Part shown: positions 34,395 to 43,386 of the stretch, one piece after another
Layout: the number at the start of each line of letters is the position of its first letter
Numbering within the stretch: position 1 is the first letter of the stretch
DNA from: Hippopus hippopus
Lineage: Eukaryota; Mollusca; Bivalvia; Cardiida; Cardiidae
NCBI GenBank assembly: GCA_946811185.2
Contig: OX328106.1
Span: 30,812,426 to 30,876,425, forward strand
Direction of reading: 5' to 3'
Length of the DNA: 64,000 nucleotides
Position numbers and translations under genes: made by a program
Notes under the pieces: model-generated
Told to the model about the DNA's origin: nothing
The model's database searches: none
Seen by the model: the letters and a program-made list of their open reading frames with translations, nothing else

Positions 34395-35117
34395 TTATGG
34401 GACTGAAAAGTTTGACTTCCACAGACCAATACAAACATTTTTGTACTGTGACATACACATCAAAAGTTCCTTTTTTGTTACATTTGCATTTAACTTTATT
34501 CTAATGGATTCAAGTGAATCACATTTTGCAAGCACGCATTTCAAATCATTTAAATCAAATTCAACTGTACACAGTTCTAGGTGATGTACGGAACGACTTA
34601 TAAATTTTGCCACAGTCTTTCCGGTCAATTGTGTGAATCCTGCATCAAGATAATCCAAGTTCTTACATTCTTCCATATATCTAAATGTATCATCTGATAA
34701 CAAATGACATGAACCTAATATAAGTGTTTCCAGTTTTTTGCAACCCACTAAAAATTTCAAATTTTTCAACGGTGTGAATGAAAGATCAAGCCATACAAGA
34801 CAATGTGAATGTATTAAACTTTCATTCACAACGTCATCAAATCCATCTTCAACAGCCTGATTCTCAAAGTGTATCCCAGGGACATCAAAACAATGAAAAC
34901 AGTGAGCATGACAAAATAAGGTTTTCATTTGCTGAACAGTAGAAAAGCAAACAGGCTCAAATCTGTTTTGAAGATCAATATGCCGCCACACACATGATGA
35001 TGATTTTATTAGCTGATAAAAGTATTTACACACTAGGGCTAGATTGATCAGAGCATCTTTCAGGCCAACATACTCCAGGATCCGCAATAGGGCAACCTCT
35101 GGCAGAAACAAAATCAT
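34395..35117 (-). CDS. F-box and leucine-rich-repeat protein encoded inside the transposon
   Basis: A 240-residue protein from an ATG at 35117 to a stop at 34395. F-box domain at residues ~4-50: LPEVALLRILEYVGLKDALI, then LALVCKYFYQLI and VWRHIDLQ, with the conserved LP, L..VC..W pattern. The rest resembles FBXL-type repeats with LVWLDLSFTPLKNLKFL, CKKLETLILGSC, CKNLDYLDAGFTQLTG and SVHHLELC. F-box proteins link substrates to SKP1-CUL1 ubiquitin ligases through the F-box; LRRs usually bind the substrate. The start was chosen because a strong 3' splice site (TTTTTTTCAG) sits 2 nt upstream of the ATG; the longer upstream ORF is intronic. It is in one coding exon and on the same strand as the transposase. 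It could be captured cargo, or the last ORF of a polycistronic transcript. Target unknown. Confidence 0.82.
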   Translation of the reverse strand: MILFLPEVALLRILEYVGLKDALINLALVCKYFYQLIKSSSCVWRHIDLQNRFEPVCFSTVQQMKTLFCHAHCFHCFDVPGIHFENQAVEDGFDDVVNESLIHSHCLVWLDLSFTPLKNLKFLVGCKKLETLILGSCHLLSDDTFRYMEECKNLDYLDAGFTQLTGKTVAKFISRSVHHLELCTVEFDLNDLKCVLAKCDSLESIRIKLNANVTKKELLMCMSQYKNVCIGLWKSNFSVP

Positions 35118-35826
35118 GCCTGAAAAAAAGAGAAAAGTCAATCTACAGCTTATGGCATAAACAGCTATCAAGAAACAAACTATACTCTTCCAAATTGATG
35201 GCAAAAGTAACATGGTTCAATTTCGAGAGTATTTACCTTATATGGCAGAAAATAACATTGGAAAAGGAGCAGCTGCTCATAACTTGCAAAAATCTCCTTT
35301 TTGCCACACAATTTTCATAACAGCATTTATGTCAATATGTTAAGCATGGAACTGCATGGTCAAATTTAAAAGTAAGGTTTCAATTTCTGCAACACATAAG
35401 GATAAACAAAACCAGTCATGCAGCATTGTACTCCTGATTTGAAGTTTAAGAATCTTTATCCCATACTGAGTGGAATAAAAATTTGCCCTTCTGCACTTCA
35501 GTCCACACATTCAGTATAACTTTTCCCTGGTATATACTCCTTTCAACACATGGGGAGCAATTTCTTTTTTTCCTACAATATTTTCACCTGTATCAGTGTT
35601 TTAAACTCCCACTGAGAGCTGTTTTGACTTGTTGTCTGCAACTTTTAATAATTATCAAACTAGGAGGCAATAATTTGTGTTCTTTAAATTATCCTTTACT
35701 TCATAGACACACTTTAGGTAAACTAACTCACATTTCAAAGAAACAGTTGGAAAATGGAAATTTGCTAGTCACATGCTGCCATAGAAACCATATCTGAAAA
35801 TGGTCTATGGGACAAAGGACTTTTAG

Positions 35827-36048
35827 CCCTTTACCACACAATAACAACTTTTGACGACCATGAGAAACAAGCCTTTTGAAAACGTGGGAAAAGTAGAAAA
35901 TGCTGGTAACCAGCATTTTCTTTATTTCCCACAATGTTTTCTATCCTATCAATAAATAATTGCACCATTTGAGCCACAATGAAACTGTTTTCTGAAAATG
36001 CTTTCATTTTGGACAGGGCTAAAATTTTGTTGTCTGGTAAAGAGTTAA
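35827..36048. mobile_element. HP1 hairpin MITE, full copy in an intron
   Basis: Ends TAGCCCTTTACCACACAATA and TTGTCTGGTAAAGAGTTAA, hairpin AGAAAATGCTGGTAACCAGC / ATTTTCTTTATTTCCCACAA. It lies in the candidate intron between the SAMD3-like second exon and the F-box exon. A degenerate copy is at about 35240-35330. Confidence 0.85.
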
Positions 36049-36068
36049 GAGACATCACTTTATCTTAC

Positions 36069-36359
36069 TTGTAGTTTTCCTCTTAGTGTCAGCACCTTCT
36101 TAGGTATTTTTGTGTGCAGCTCCAACAGTACAGCTTCCACAAATGTCCAGGTATTAAAAGCCTGTTTTGGAAATTCTATGTTGAAAACGTAGAATGCACT
36201 TGTAGCATGGAATATGGCATCCAAAAGGTTGTTGAAGCTGTGAAGGATTTGACCTTCAGTTATAACATATACTGTTGTTGGTCTGTAGGGATTCCCAACA
36301 ACAGCAGCACTGGGGGTTCTTGGCGCATGATCTTTGACTTCATCTATTGAAGCATCAGC
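36069..36359 (-). CDS. PB1/SAMD3-like protein, second coding exon (C-terminal part)
   Basis: 97 codons in one frame between a 3' splice site (TTTCTTGAAAG, before 36359) and a 5' splice site (CAA|GTAAGA at 36069/36068). Both borders are phase 0, matching the end of the first coding exon at 37504. The peptide contains NPYRPTTVYVITEGQILHSF, then LLDAIFHATSAFYVFNIEFP and ends LTLRGKLQ. The YVFNIEFP-type motif is typical of the C-terminus of the SAMD3-like proteins expanded in fish and invertebrates; this likeness is from memory of the family, not a search. If spliced to the acceptor before the F-box ATG it would gain one Ala codon and stop at TGA. Confidence 0.7.
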
Positions 36360-36607
36360 CTTTCAAGAAATTAAACATATATTTACTATTTTTTCCTTTT
36401 TTTTTTTTTGTCCCCTTTCCTGATCTATACTCATTCAACAAATTGGATGGAAAAGGCTTTGGGAATGGTTAAAAATGCTCATTACAAGCAAACTCACCTT
36501 TTCCAACATTTTTTTTATATGCAATCAGTTTTTAACAATCTCATGCGTATCAGTATGCAAGTTGTTTGCAAGTTCTATAGATACCAGACATTCTCAAAAT
36601 TATGTTT

Positions 36608-36821
36608 AACCCATTACCACACAATACCCTGAGAAAGAAGCCTTTTGAAAACATTGTGGGAAAAGGATAAAATGCTGGTAATCAGTATTTTCTCCTTTTC
36701 CCACAATGTTTTCTACCTTTCCCAAACCAAGTTTAATTTTTTCAGTCACATTTATTTTGTCATCTGCAAAAGCTTTCAATTTTGGCCAGTCTACAATTTT
36801 GTCGTTTGGTAAAGAGTTAAG
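36608..36821. mobile_element. HP1 hairpin MITE, full copy in an intron
   Basis: Ends TTAACCCATTACCACACAAT and TTGTCGTTTGGTAAAGAGTT-AA, hairpin GATAAAATGCTGGTAATCAG / TATTTTCTCCTTTTCCCACA with a few mismatches. It lies in the intron between the two SAMD3-like coding exons. Confidence 0.85.
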
Positions 36822-37047
36822 GGAAAGATAACCGTGGTTATCATTTCACATGAAGTAGTCTGTTCCTACACAACTTTAACAAATGTACAGAAAATGTCTA
36901 TAAAACCTCTATGTGAGAACATATAAATTACTTACATTTGTGTATAATATAATGAGTAATTTCCCCTTTTCCATAATTCTTTCAATGGTTTGAAAAGTAT
37001 GAGCCACAAATTTCACACAAATACAGTTTTGTCCCATAAATACAGTT

Positions 37048-37275
37048 TAACCCTTTACCAAAAGCAAAACTGTAGACTTGACCAAATTGAAAGCATTTGC
37101 AGACAACAAAGTAGATGTGACTTAAAAACTGAAATTTCTCATTGGAAGTGTAGAAAATATTGTGAGGAAACGAGAAATGCTGTTTACCAGTATTTTCTCC
37201 TTTTCTCACATTGTTTGCAAAAGCCTTCTTCCTTCAGGCCATTAGAAATCAAGATTGTGTGGTAAAGGACCAAAA
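37048..37275. mobile_element. HP1 hairpin MITE, full copy in an intron
   Basis: Left TTAACCCTTTACCAAAAGCA, hairpin GAGAAATGCTGTTTACCAG / TATTTTCTCCTTTTCTCACA, right GATTGTGTGGTAAAGGACC. Same intron as the copy at 36608. Confidence 0.82.
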
Positions 37276-37503
37276 TAAATGATCTCTAAATATCATAGGT
37301 AGTAACAGGTAAAACTTTCCGAGTAGCAACTGAATGGTGATCTCATGCACTTTGCATTGCAATACTAGAGAGGTTTCCGACAAATTTTTGTTAACAACTA
37401 TTAAATATGAAAAAAATGTTTACTATCAGTCTCGGGTAGTTCATTTGTAAGTAATTTTAACATTTAACCTTTGATATATACATTTCAAACTCTAAATACT
37501 TAC

Positions 37504-38670
37504 ATCATATGTACAAAAAAACATGTTCATCTTATCACCAAGCAAATGTGGAAGCAGTTGCAAAGATGCAACACACTCTGCTGCAGAAACATCCTTTGGT
37601 CGAATGTCTACATTGTCATCAATGGCAGTGTTCATCTTGTCTATTGTTTCCTTGAACACAGTTTCCTTCTTTGTTTTTGAAACTTCAATGACAGAGGAGG
37701 ACAACCTTGTACAGTTTCCTTCAAAAACTTTCTGACAATCTTTTCCTACAAGTCTACACATTTCAGACAGAAAGATATCTTTTAGCTGAAGGGCTGGGTA
37801 TTCCTCCATAATTGATGATACTGGAGGACATTCATTGATGTAAGATCTTCTATGTGAATATGTTTTCTCCATCAAATCAAACAGAAGCTGTGTATCCCCC
37901 TGTGGATCACTCATGACTTGTTTCATTTTCTCAACATGTATCTTGCATGAGGCTGTGTCTTCTCCTACAGGGAAATCAGGACTCCAGTTTTTTCCCTTTG
38001 GAGAATACTTGATTCTTTTGTGTGCAGATTGTTGAGCTTTATCCTCAGAATTGCCTTTGTGCCACTTTACAACTGGAACATTCAAGTTTCTGCGCACATT
38101 TTTCAGTTTGTCTCTTAAACATTGTATCCACCCATCATATCCACTTCCAATTTTCTCTGACAGATATGGATATGTTCTAATGATGCACTTAGCAACTGAT
38201 GTGACTTCCTGCAAGTTTGGGTAGTATGTGTATTTGAAAATGTCATCTACAATTACACCTAAAAATTCATGCTTATGTGACCATGTCAGATATTTTTCTT
38301 CAAATAGTTGTTTTTGAAGTATTCTTGAGTATTTCTCTTCTGATATAACAAAATTCTCTGGCCAGTTTGAGTTTTGTTGATCTACATTATAAGCCTCATT
38401 CAAGGAACCAGAGGCAACTGATGACAAAGAGTCATTGTCTGAGATTCTTTTTCTTAAACACTTTAACTTGGTACGTGTTTCAAGTTTCCCTAGGTCACTA
38501 TCTGACAAGTCTATGTACTCATCCCAGCTAGTATCATATCTTTGAATGTTAATTTCACTCTGAGCCTCTATCCCAAAACATATCTTTATACAATCTGGTA
38601 GAGAGCAACCCTCACCAACATTGACAACTTTTGTCATTGACTCAAATTTTACCAAAAATTCTTTCTCCAT
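37504..38670 (-). CDS. PB1/SAMD3-like protein, first coding exon
   Basis: 389 codons from ATG at 38670 to a 5' splice site (TATGAT|GTAAGT) at 37504/37503. A 3' splice site (TTTTTTTTTCAG) lies 7 nt upstream of the ATG, so a non-coding leader exon is implied. The N-terminal ~70 residues, MEKEFLVKFESMTKVVNV... to WDEYIDLSDSDLGKL, look like a PB1/ubiquitin-like fold. The middle has FLGVIVDDIFKYTYYPNLQE and KIGSGYDGWIQCLRDKLKNV, patterns of the uncharacterised SAMD3-like protein family. The region around 230-390 is charged and ends LLPHLLGDKMNMFFCTYD. Joined with the second exon the protein is about 486 residues. The function of this family is not established; its place in the transposon suggests an element-encoded accessory factor. 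Confidence 0.75.
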
Positions 38671-38754
38671 CTTGCACCTGAAAAAAAAAAAACCTTTAAA
38701 GAGTAGTTTACAACTACCTTCTGGCCTCTTATTGAATCCAGCTTATTCTAAAGT

Positions 38755-39590
38755 AAGTATGCATGAAAATAGGAAAATATTTTAGGTAAGAGCAACTGCT
38801 TCTTTTCCCAATAATGTTTTCAGATCTATCAAAAAATTAACTTACTTTCTTTTTTTCATACACATTGATGTAGCCTTCTATTTGCCATCTGGCTGGATGC
38901 CCCTTTTAAAAGCCTATATAGTAACAACTAACCCTTTACCAAACAACTCAATGTTTTAACTAGTATGACAAAAATGCTCTTTAAAAATACTCTGCAAAAG
39001 GACAAATTGCTTGAAACAAGCAAACTGTCCTTTTCCCTCAGTAGTTTCTACCATATTATGTAATACACAATTCACTTGATCATATTCATTGCAACAGGAT
39101 TAATTCATCTCTCACTGCTGATCATTGTTTTTGACAACGGTTATGTTGGAAAGCAGCCAGTGGCTAAGTAGGAAGAAAGTTGTGCAAAGTACTAGTATAA
39201 GGAAACTCCAAGAGAACATGGATAGGTGCAGTGGCTGCCGCAATATATCTGAAATAATGTGAAATGTTTAACACTATACAAACACACTCGCTATCTTTAA
39301 CTACATTTATGTTGTCATGTGCATAATACTTTCAATTTGGAAGAATCTACAAAGTTTCATTGGTAATAAGTAATTTGTTTGATTATAAAAAGAGTAAAAG
39401 CTTTAACCCCTTGCCACTGAAATAGAGATTTTTATGGATGCACAGAAAGTGCCCCTTGAAAATGTTTAGGGAAAGTAGAAATTGCTTATAATGAGTAATT
39501 TATTCTTTAACCACAGTATTTTTCCTTAGCATCCAAAATATATGCCACAGTATACATGTCTCACCAAACGAAAAAATTCCTCTTTTCAAA
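38755..39590. repeat. Cluster of degenerate HP1 fragments around a SINE
   Basis: HP1-like pieces at about 38770-38900, 38934-39060 (hairpin GGACAAATTGCTTGAAACAA / GCAAACTGTCCTTTTCCCTC) and 39405-39540. They fill the ~1-kb spacer between the transposase and the SAMD3-like first exon. Confidence 0.6.
39115..39265 (+). mobile_element. 5'-truncated SINE inside the CACTA-like element
   Basis: Contains GAAAGCAGCCAGTGGCTAAG, GTGCAAAGTACTAGTATAAG and GAGAACATGGATAGGTGCAG, the tail half of the same SINE family as in 1-15 kb, in the opposite orientation to the element's genes. The tRNA head is missing. Confidence 0.75.
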
Positions 39591-39663
39591 CAATGTTTTT
39601 GAAAGACATGTATACATTTTACACAAAGGTTTGTTGGTTTGTTTGTTCACAAGCAAATGTAAC

Positions 39664-40861
39664 TTAGACAAAATTTGAGATATATTTACCTACTCCCAAA
39701 CTCTCTGCCTTAATAAAATGTTTCAGGACCACATACTGTTTATTTCCTATTCTGTACATGTCTAGAGGAAGAGGATCAATCAAGTCACAAATGAAAAAAC
39801 ATCTTGTTGTAGTTGTTCTTATAATTTCCTGTGCTCGCAGATGTTTACTATGTCTGCTGGTATAATCATTGCAAATAAATCCAACCATATCCTTCTGGAC
39901 AACAACTTTTAATATTTGGGACATGATCGGTTCATCAGCATAAAACCCACTAACCAGGAAACAACCTAAATAGTATGTAATTCCCTTTATAGATATACAT
40001 TTAACTGAAGTACACTGATGTATATTGAATCCTTTCTGTTCTAATTCATAACTGTATGTGCTCAAGTTGTTGTCAGCCTTAAAAGTCTTTATTTCCACCA
40101 TGGGCTTTGTTTTTTCTGAATTACCAATGTAGGCTTGCAGGTTTTGATGTCTCTCTGCTAGTGTAAGGGGCAAGTTTTTATAATTACCAAGGCGAAGTGA
40201 AATTTGTTTGAAGTAGCTATGTTTTGCTTCAAATCGCATGCACCAACAAGATCGAAGAGGTCCATATTTCAGTATCATCTCCGGATAATGAATCAAGTAA
40301 TGATGTTTTGGTGTCATTCTTACAGATGGAAAAGTGTTTTTTAACAAGAGGTGATGATCTGAAATAAGGGATTGAAGAAATGGGCATATTTTCTTATCTA
40401 AAGTAGGACTCATCACTATTTCAATTATATCTTTCAGCAACAGCAAAATTTCCCATGCCGTATTGTCTTCAGGGATAAAGTGTCCAATCATTAATGGTAA
40501 AAGACGAAGAAGGGTCCACATCTGACTTGCACTTTGAGATATTATACTATCTAGCTTCTTTGGTACAGCAGGTTTATTAGTGACATCACATTTTCCGTAA
40601 TTGAATATGCAAATCTGAGAGCAGATTTGTTTTTCAGTTAAAACACCATCTGATACAAGTTTCTTTAAGACAATTGATATTTCCTTCTTTGCACATCCCT
40701 CCAAAAGATCATGCATACAGTCTGGGGGCAAACCCCTTGTAACATGAAAATGTTTCAAACTATTCAAAATACTATTTTTTTTAACACCAAAAACTGACAT
40801 AAAAGATGCATCTTTTTCAACTTCCTTTATTTGATGAGTGTAATTTTCCTCATTCTGTGTA
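39664..40861 (-). CDS. DDE transposase, C-terminal part (frame 3 of 3)
   Basis: Continues the transposase after a frame break near 40861. The frame runs from TQNEENYTHQIKEVEKDASF through HVTRGLPPDCMHDLLEG, where the Asp/Glu near 40700-40715 is a candidate third catalytic position. It continues with MTPKHHYLIHYPEMILKYGP and RSCWCMRFEAKHSYFK. This block order is characteristic of EnSpm/CMC-type transposases of fish and marine invertebrates. The frame ends at a TAA at 39664. A good 5' splice site (GTAG|GTAAAT) lies at 39690/39689, so the last ~9 codons may be replaced by splicing. Confidence 0.8.
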
Positions 40862-41590
40862 ATAGCTTGGATCATAGTGATCTTGAATTTCTTCTGGGGT
40901 TGCCATACAAAAGCGGCATATATGCGAGACATTAACCCCAAAACTCTCAAAAAATCCCCCTATTTGGTGGCTCCCTAAATTATCCGCACATATATAAACA
41001 ATAGTACCCTTTATGTAACTTTGTATTGCTTCAATGAATATTCCATCCGTTTCAAGGATTTTTAAATCAAAAACTACTGGTTCCAACATCTTATTCATAC
41101 CAAATTCTTTCAAATCTACAACTGGGCAAAGTAAACACAACTGAATTGATTTCAAGTCAGATCGTTCAAAAATGTGAATGTTTGCTAATGCCATGTATAC
41201 TGCAGCAAGCTTCTGTTTCCCCCTCTTTGATCCTAAAGGATTAACCACTTCAAACTCATCAAAATACAGGACAACTTGCAGTGCTGCAGGATTTGTTTGA
41301 AAAAACTCATTTTGAGAAAAAAGTAGGCCATCTGAAAAATCTTTTAGACATTCAGTCGCAGACTTGTAACTTCCTCTCATAACTACAGAAAGTGTTTCTT
41401 CTGATTTCAGCATACATTTCAGCACTTCTAAAATTGGTATGTATTGGTATTGCCTTTCCTTGTGCTTACTATTAAGGCCAAAAGAGATGGTAATGGGTTT
41501 TACATAATCAAACTTATTTATCAAATACTTTTTTCTTTTATATGGTGTATCCATAGCACTAACTACAGACTGAAAGATATTGCCTGTCAT
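40850..41590 (-). CDS. DDE transposase, catalytic core (frame 2 of 3)
   Basis: From the ATG at 41590 (MTGNIFQSVVSAMD...) to a TGA at 40850. Key blocks: KRKKYLINKFDYVKPITISF, then ALQVVLYFDEFEVVNPLGSK with the candidate first catalytic Asp at about 41258, and KGTIVYICADNLGSHQIGGF with the candidate second Asp at about 40983. HICRFCMATPEEI follows. The ATG overlaps the stop of the zinc-finger frame as ATGA within a run of six A. At the other end the reading must shift near 40861 to stay with the family. The ORF can be extended upstream to 41692, but that part overlaps the zinc-finger frame. Confidence 0.8.
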   Translation of the reverse strand: MTGNIFQSVVSAMDTPYKRKKYLINKFDYVKPITISFGLNSKHKERQYQYIPILEVLKCMLKSEETLSVVMRGSYKSATECLKDFSDGLLFSQNEFFQTNPAALQVVLYFDEFEVVNPLGSKRGKQKLAAVYMALANIHIFERSDLKSIQLCLLCPVVDLKEFGMNKMLEPVVFDLKILETDGIFIEAIQSYIKGTIVYICADNLGSHQIGGFFESFGVNVSHICRFCMATPEEIQDHYDPSYYTE

Positions 41591-42405
41591 TTTTTCTGAA
41601 CTTGAGTCTGTATTTCTTCCTTTACCCCATTTGCCTTGAGGACTGACAATACAGCTGCTTTTGAATTTTCCAAAGTTTGGCTGACAGTACATGACATTTC
41701 ATCTAATATTGTATTAAGAGTTGAAACTGGCAGATGCTCAAGTTCTTGTAGTCTCATCAAACTTTGAAAAAATGTGGATTGAAAGGTATCTATTTCCGAC
41801 TTCCCATCATCATTGGAAGAGACATTCTGAGACTCTGTATCATTAACATCATCATCTAAAACAATCTCTCTGTGAGAACTTTGTAATCCAGTAATATCCT
41901 CATTTACAACAAAAATTGATCGGTATGTTTCTTTGAAATTCTGTGTGGTCATGAAAGAATGTTTGCGGGTCAAATGAGATGAAAATGAACTTGAAAGTGC
42001 ATAGGTGTTATCGCAGTTCTCAAAAGGACATTGAATGGACATGCCTGTATCAATATGGTGTCTCAAGTGCTTTATCAAATCTGATTTTTTGCATAATAAA
42101 TGCCTATCACAGTAGATGCACTTTATATCTTCACCTTTGGATTTACAACTATCTTCCCCATGCTGATCTTTGATAACTGTTGATGACGACATTGCTCCTT
42201 CATCTTTGCTACACAGACTGCTTCTATGTTTTCTGTAAATATGACACTTAAAGGAGGAAAATTTTTTGAAAGTGATTGGACAACCATTAATTCCACAAGT
42301 CAGAAAAAACCGTGCATCCCCTCTATGATTCCTTGAAACATGACGGACATAATTCGTTTCGTCATTCACTTCGTATGCACAAAACCCACACTGCATTTCG
42401 AACAT
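41587..42405 (-). CDS. Four-finger C2H2 zinc-finger module of the transposase unit
   Basis: 272 residues from ATG at 42405 to TGA at 41587. Four C2H2 fingers: C-GFC...H-VSRNH (residues ~6-28), CGINGCPITFKKFSSFKCHI with a following KH (~36-60), CIYCDRHLLCKKSDLIKHL with HH (~95-117), and CPFENCDNTYALSSSFSSHL with RKH (~125-150). An acidic linker (LDDDVNDTESQNVSSNDDGK) and a helical region LQELEHLPVSTLNTILDEMS follow. N-terminal C2H2 fingers ahead of a DDE domain are usual in this transposase group and probably bind the element ends. The frame closes at KKTGA exactly where the catalytic frame opens. Either a one-base loss in AAAAAA or a genuine two-ORF arrangement would explain it. Confidence 0.8.
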   Translation of the reverse strand: MFEMQCGFCAYEVNDETNYVRHVSRNHRGDARFFLTCGINGCPITFKKFSSFKCHIYRKHRSSLCSKDEGAMSSSTVIKDQHGEDSCKSKGEDIKCIYCDRHLLCKKSDLIKHLRHHIDTGMSIQCPFENCDNTYALSSSFSSHLTRKHSFMTTQNFKETYRSIFVVNEDITGLQSSHREIVLDDDVNDTESQNVSSNDDGKSEIDTFQSTFFQSLMRLQELEHLPVSTLNTILDEMSCTVSQTLENSKAAVLSVLKANGVKEEIQTQVQKK

Positions 42406-43384
42406 AAAGTGAAACCGCTCAAAGTGAACACATTAAACAATAGTCTTTCTTCTTGTTTGAAGATTAAATACCTTGTTCGTATTGACTATCGATGGTAATG
42501 TTGAGAGTATTTCCGTGCAGAACCATGTGCAGTCCGTCTCCCAGGTCTCCCAGCATGTCATGTCAGTCTGCGACTGAAAAAAGCTTCGAACGTTTCTTGC
42601 GGTAATGAGCGTTTGCGATGCGAGGACTTCGACTTTCAAGGGGAGTAACTCTAATAAAGTATAGTAACGCCGGAAATTCAAACGTTACACCAAGATCGGT
42701 GCGACTTGGTGTAGGTTGTTATATAGATACCTACCTTAGATCTACCAGATACAAACAATTTCATTAAAAATTATTTTTTAAATATTAATATCCACGTGAA
42801 AATACAGCCGCTGTTGTTGTAAACCTTGTTCGATTAGCGTTTAGCGATACAAGTTGTTTGGATTTAGGATGGGATCAACAATAACTGTTAGATCTACAGA
42901 TCTAGATACGATGCATTCTACCTGATTTTGGACGGTTCTAAAATGGTAAATCAGGGAAAGGACTTTTTTTTTTTAGACTACAGCGTATAGGATCACTTCA
43001 CGAAGAAAAAGTGACTAGGTTTGTGCAGGGACAAATGTTTACCTCTCAATGAGACGATTGGTTACTCAAATGAGTAAGGAAACTCCTTTCTCAAGTTTAT
43101 TGAACGCGCTGCATGGTGTTTCTATACACCGATTGGTAAGATAGCACTGAAAGTAGAGTGACTTTTCCGAAAGGTGCAGTCTTACACTAAGTGCAGTGTA
43201 AGAAAACATAAATCGGTGTTTTTAAGACATAACACAATTACCGGTGTAACATTATCCGAGATAGAAGATTAACTTTCTTAAAACGTGTTACATAACTGCT
43301 TATTAAGTGTAACTCAGTGTTACACTACTACTTGTGTCAAATAACCCGTATTATAGAGTAAAATAACACATTTTTTTTACAGTG
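42406..43384 (-). promoter_or_regulatory. Right subterminal region, likely promoter and leader of the transposon genes
   Basis: Upstream of the transposase on the same strand. TTACACC-type words in both orientations occur at 42685 (with GGTGTA at 42707), 43182-43200, 43247 and 43300-43345, mirroring the left end. A possible leader exon ends at a 5' splice site AACAAG|GTATTT near 42474. The 82-codon ORF at 42433-42681 has no domain and is treated as leader. The region between 42750 and 43180 is otherwise featureless. Confidence 0.5.
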
Positions 43385-43386
43385 TA

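Larger units (their letters stand above)
30802..43384 (-). mobile_element. CACTA/EnSpm-like DNA transposon, 12,583 bp, with accessory genes
   Basis: Termini are CACTGTAAAAAA (30802-30813) and its inverse TTTTTTACAGTG (43373-43384). TA flanks both ends (30800-30801, 43385-43386). The interrupted satellite phrase GACGAGTAGCTGGGCCC is intact at 28534-28550, which shows the empty site. Subterminal regions are rich in TTACACC-like words in both orientations. Genes, all on the minus strand: C2H2 fingers plus DDE transposase (42405-39664), a PB1/SAMD3-like protein (38670-36069) and an F-box/LRR protein (35117-34395). CACTG ends, subterminal repeats and the transposase type fit the CMC/EnSpm superfamily; the TA duplication is shorter than the 3 bp usual in plants. 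MITEs and one SINE have inserted into its non-coding parts. Confidence 0.85.

Noticed and set aside
35118..35213. Extension of the F-box protein by 32 residues at its N-terminus
   Set aside because: The extension crosses a strong 3' splice site and pyrimidine tract; it reads as intron.
42433..42681. 82-codon ORF upstream of the zinc-finger module
   Set aside because: No domain, lies in the subterminal/leader region; a splice donor-like site interrupts it.
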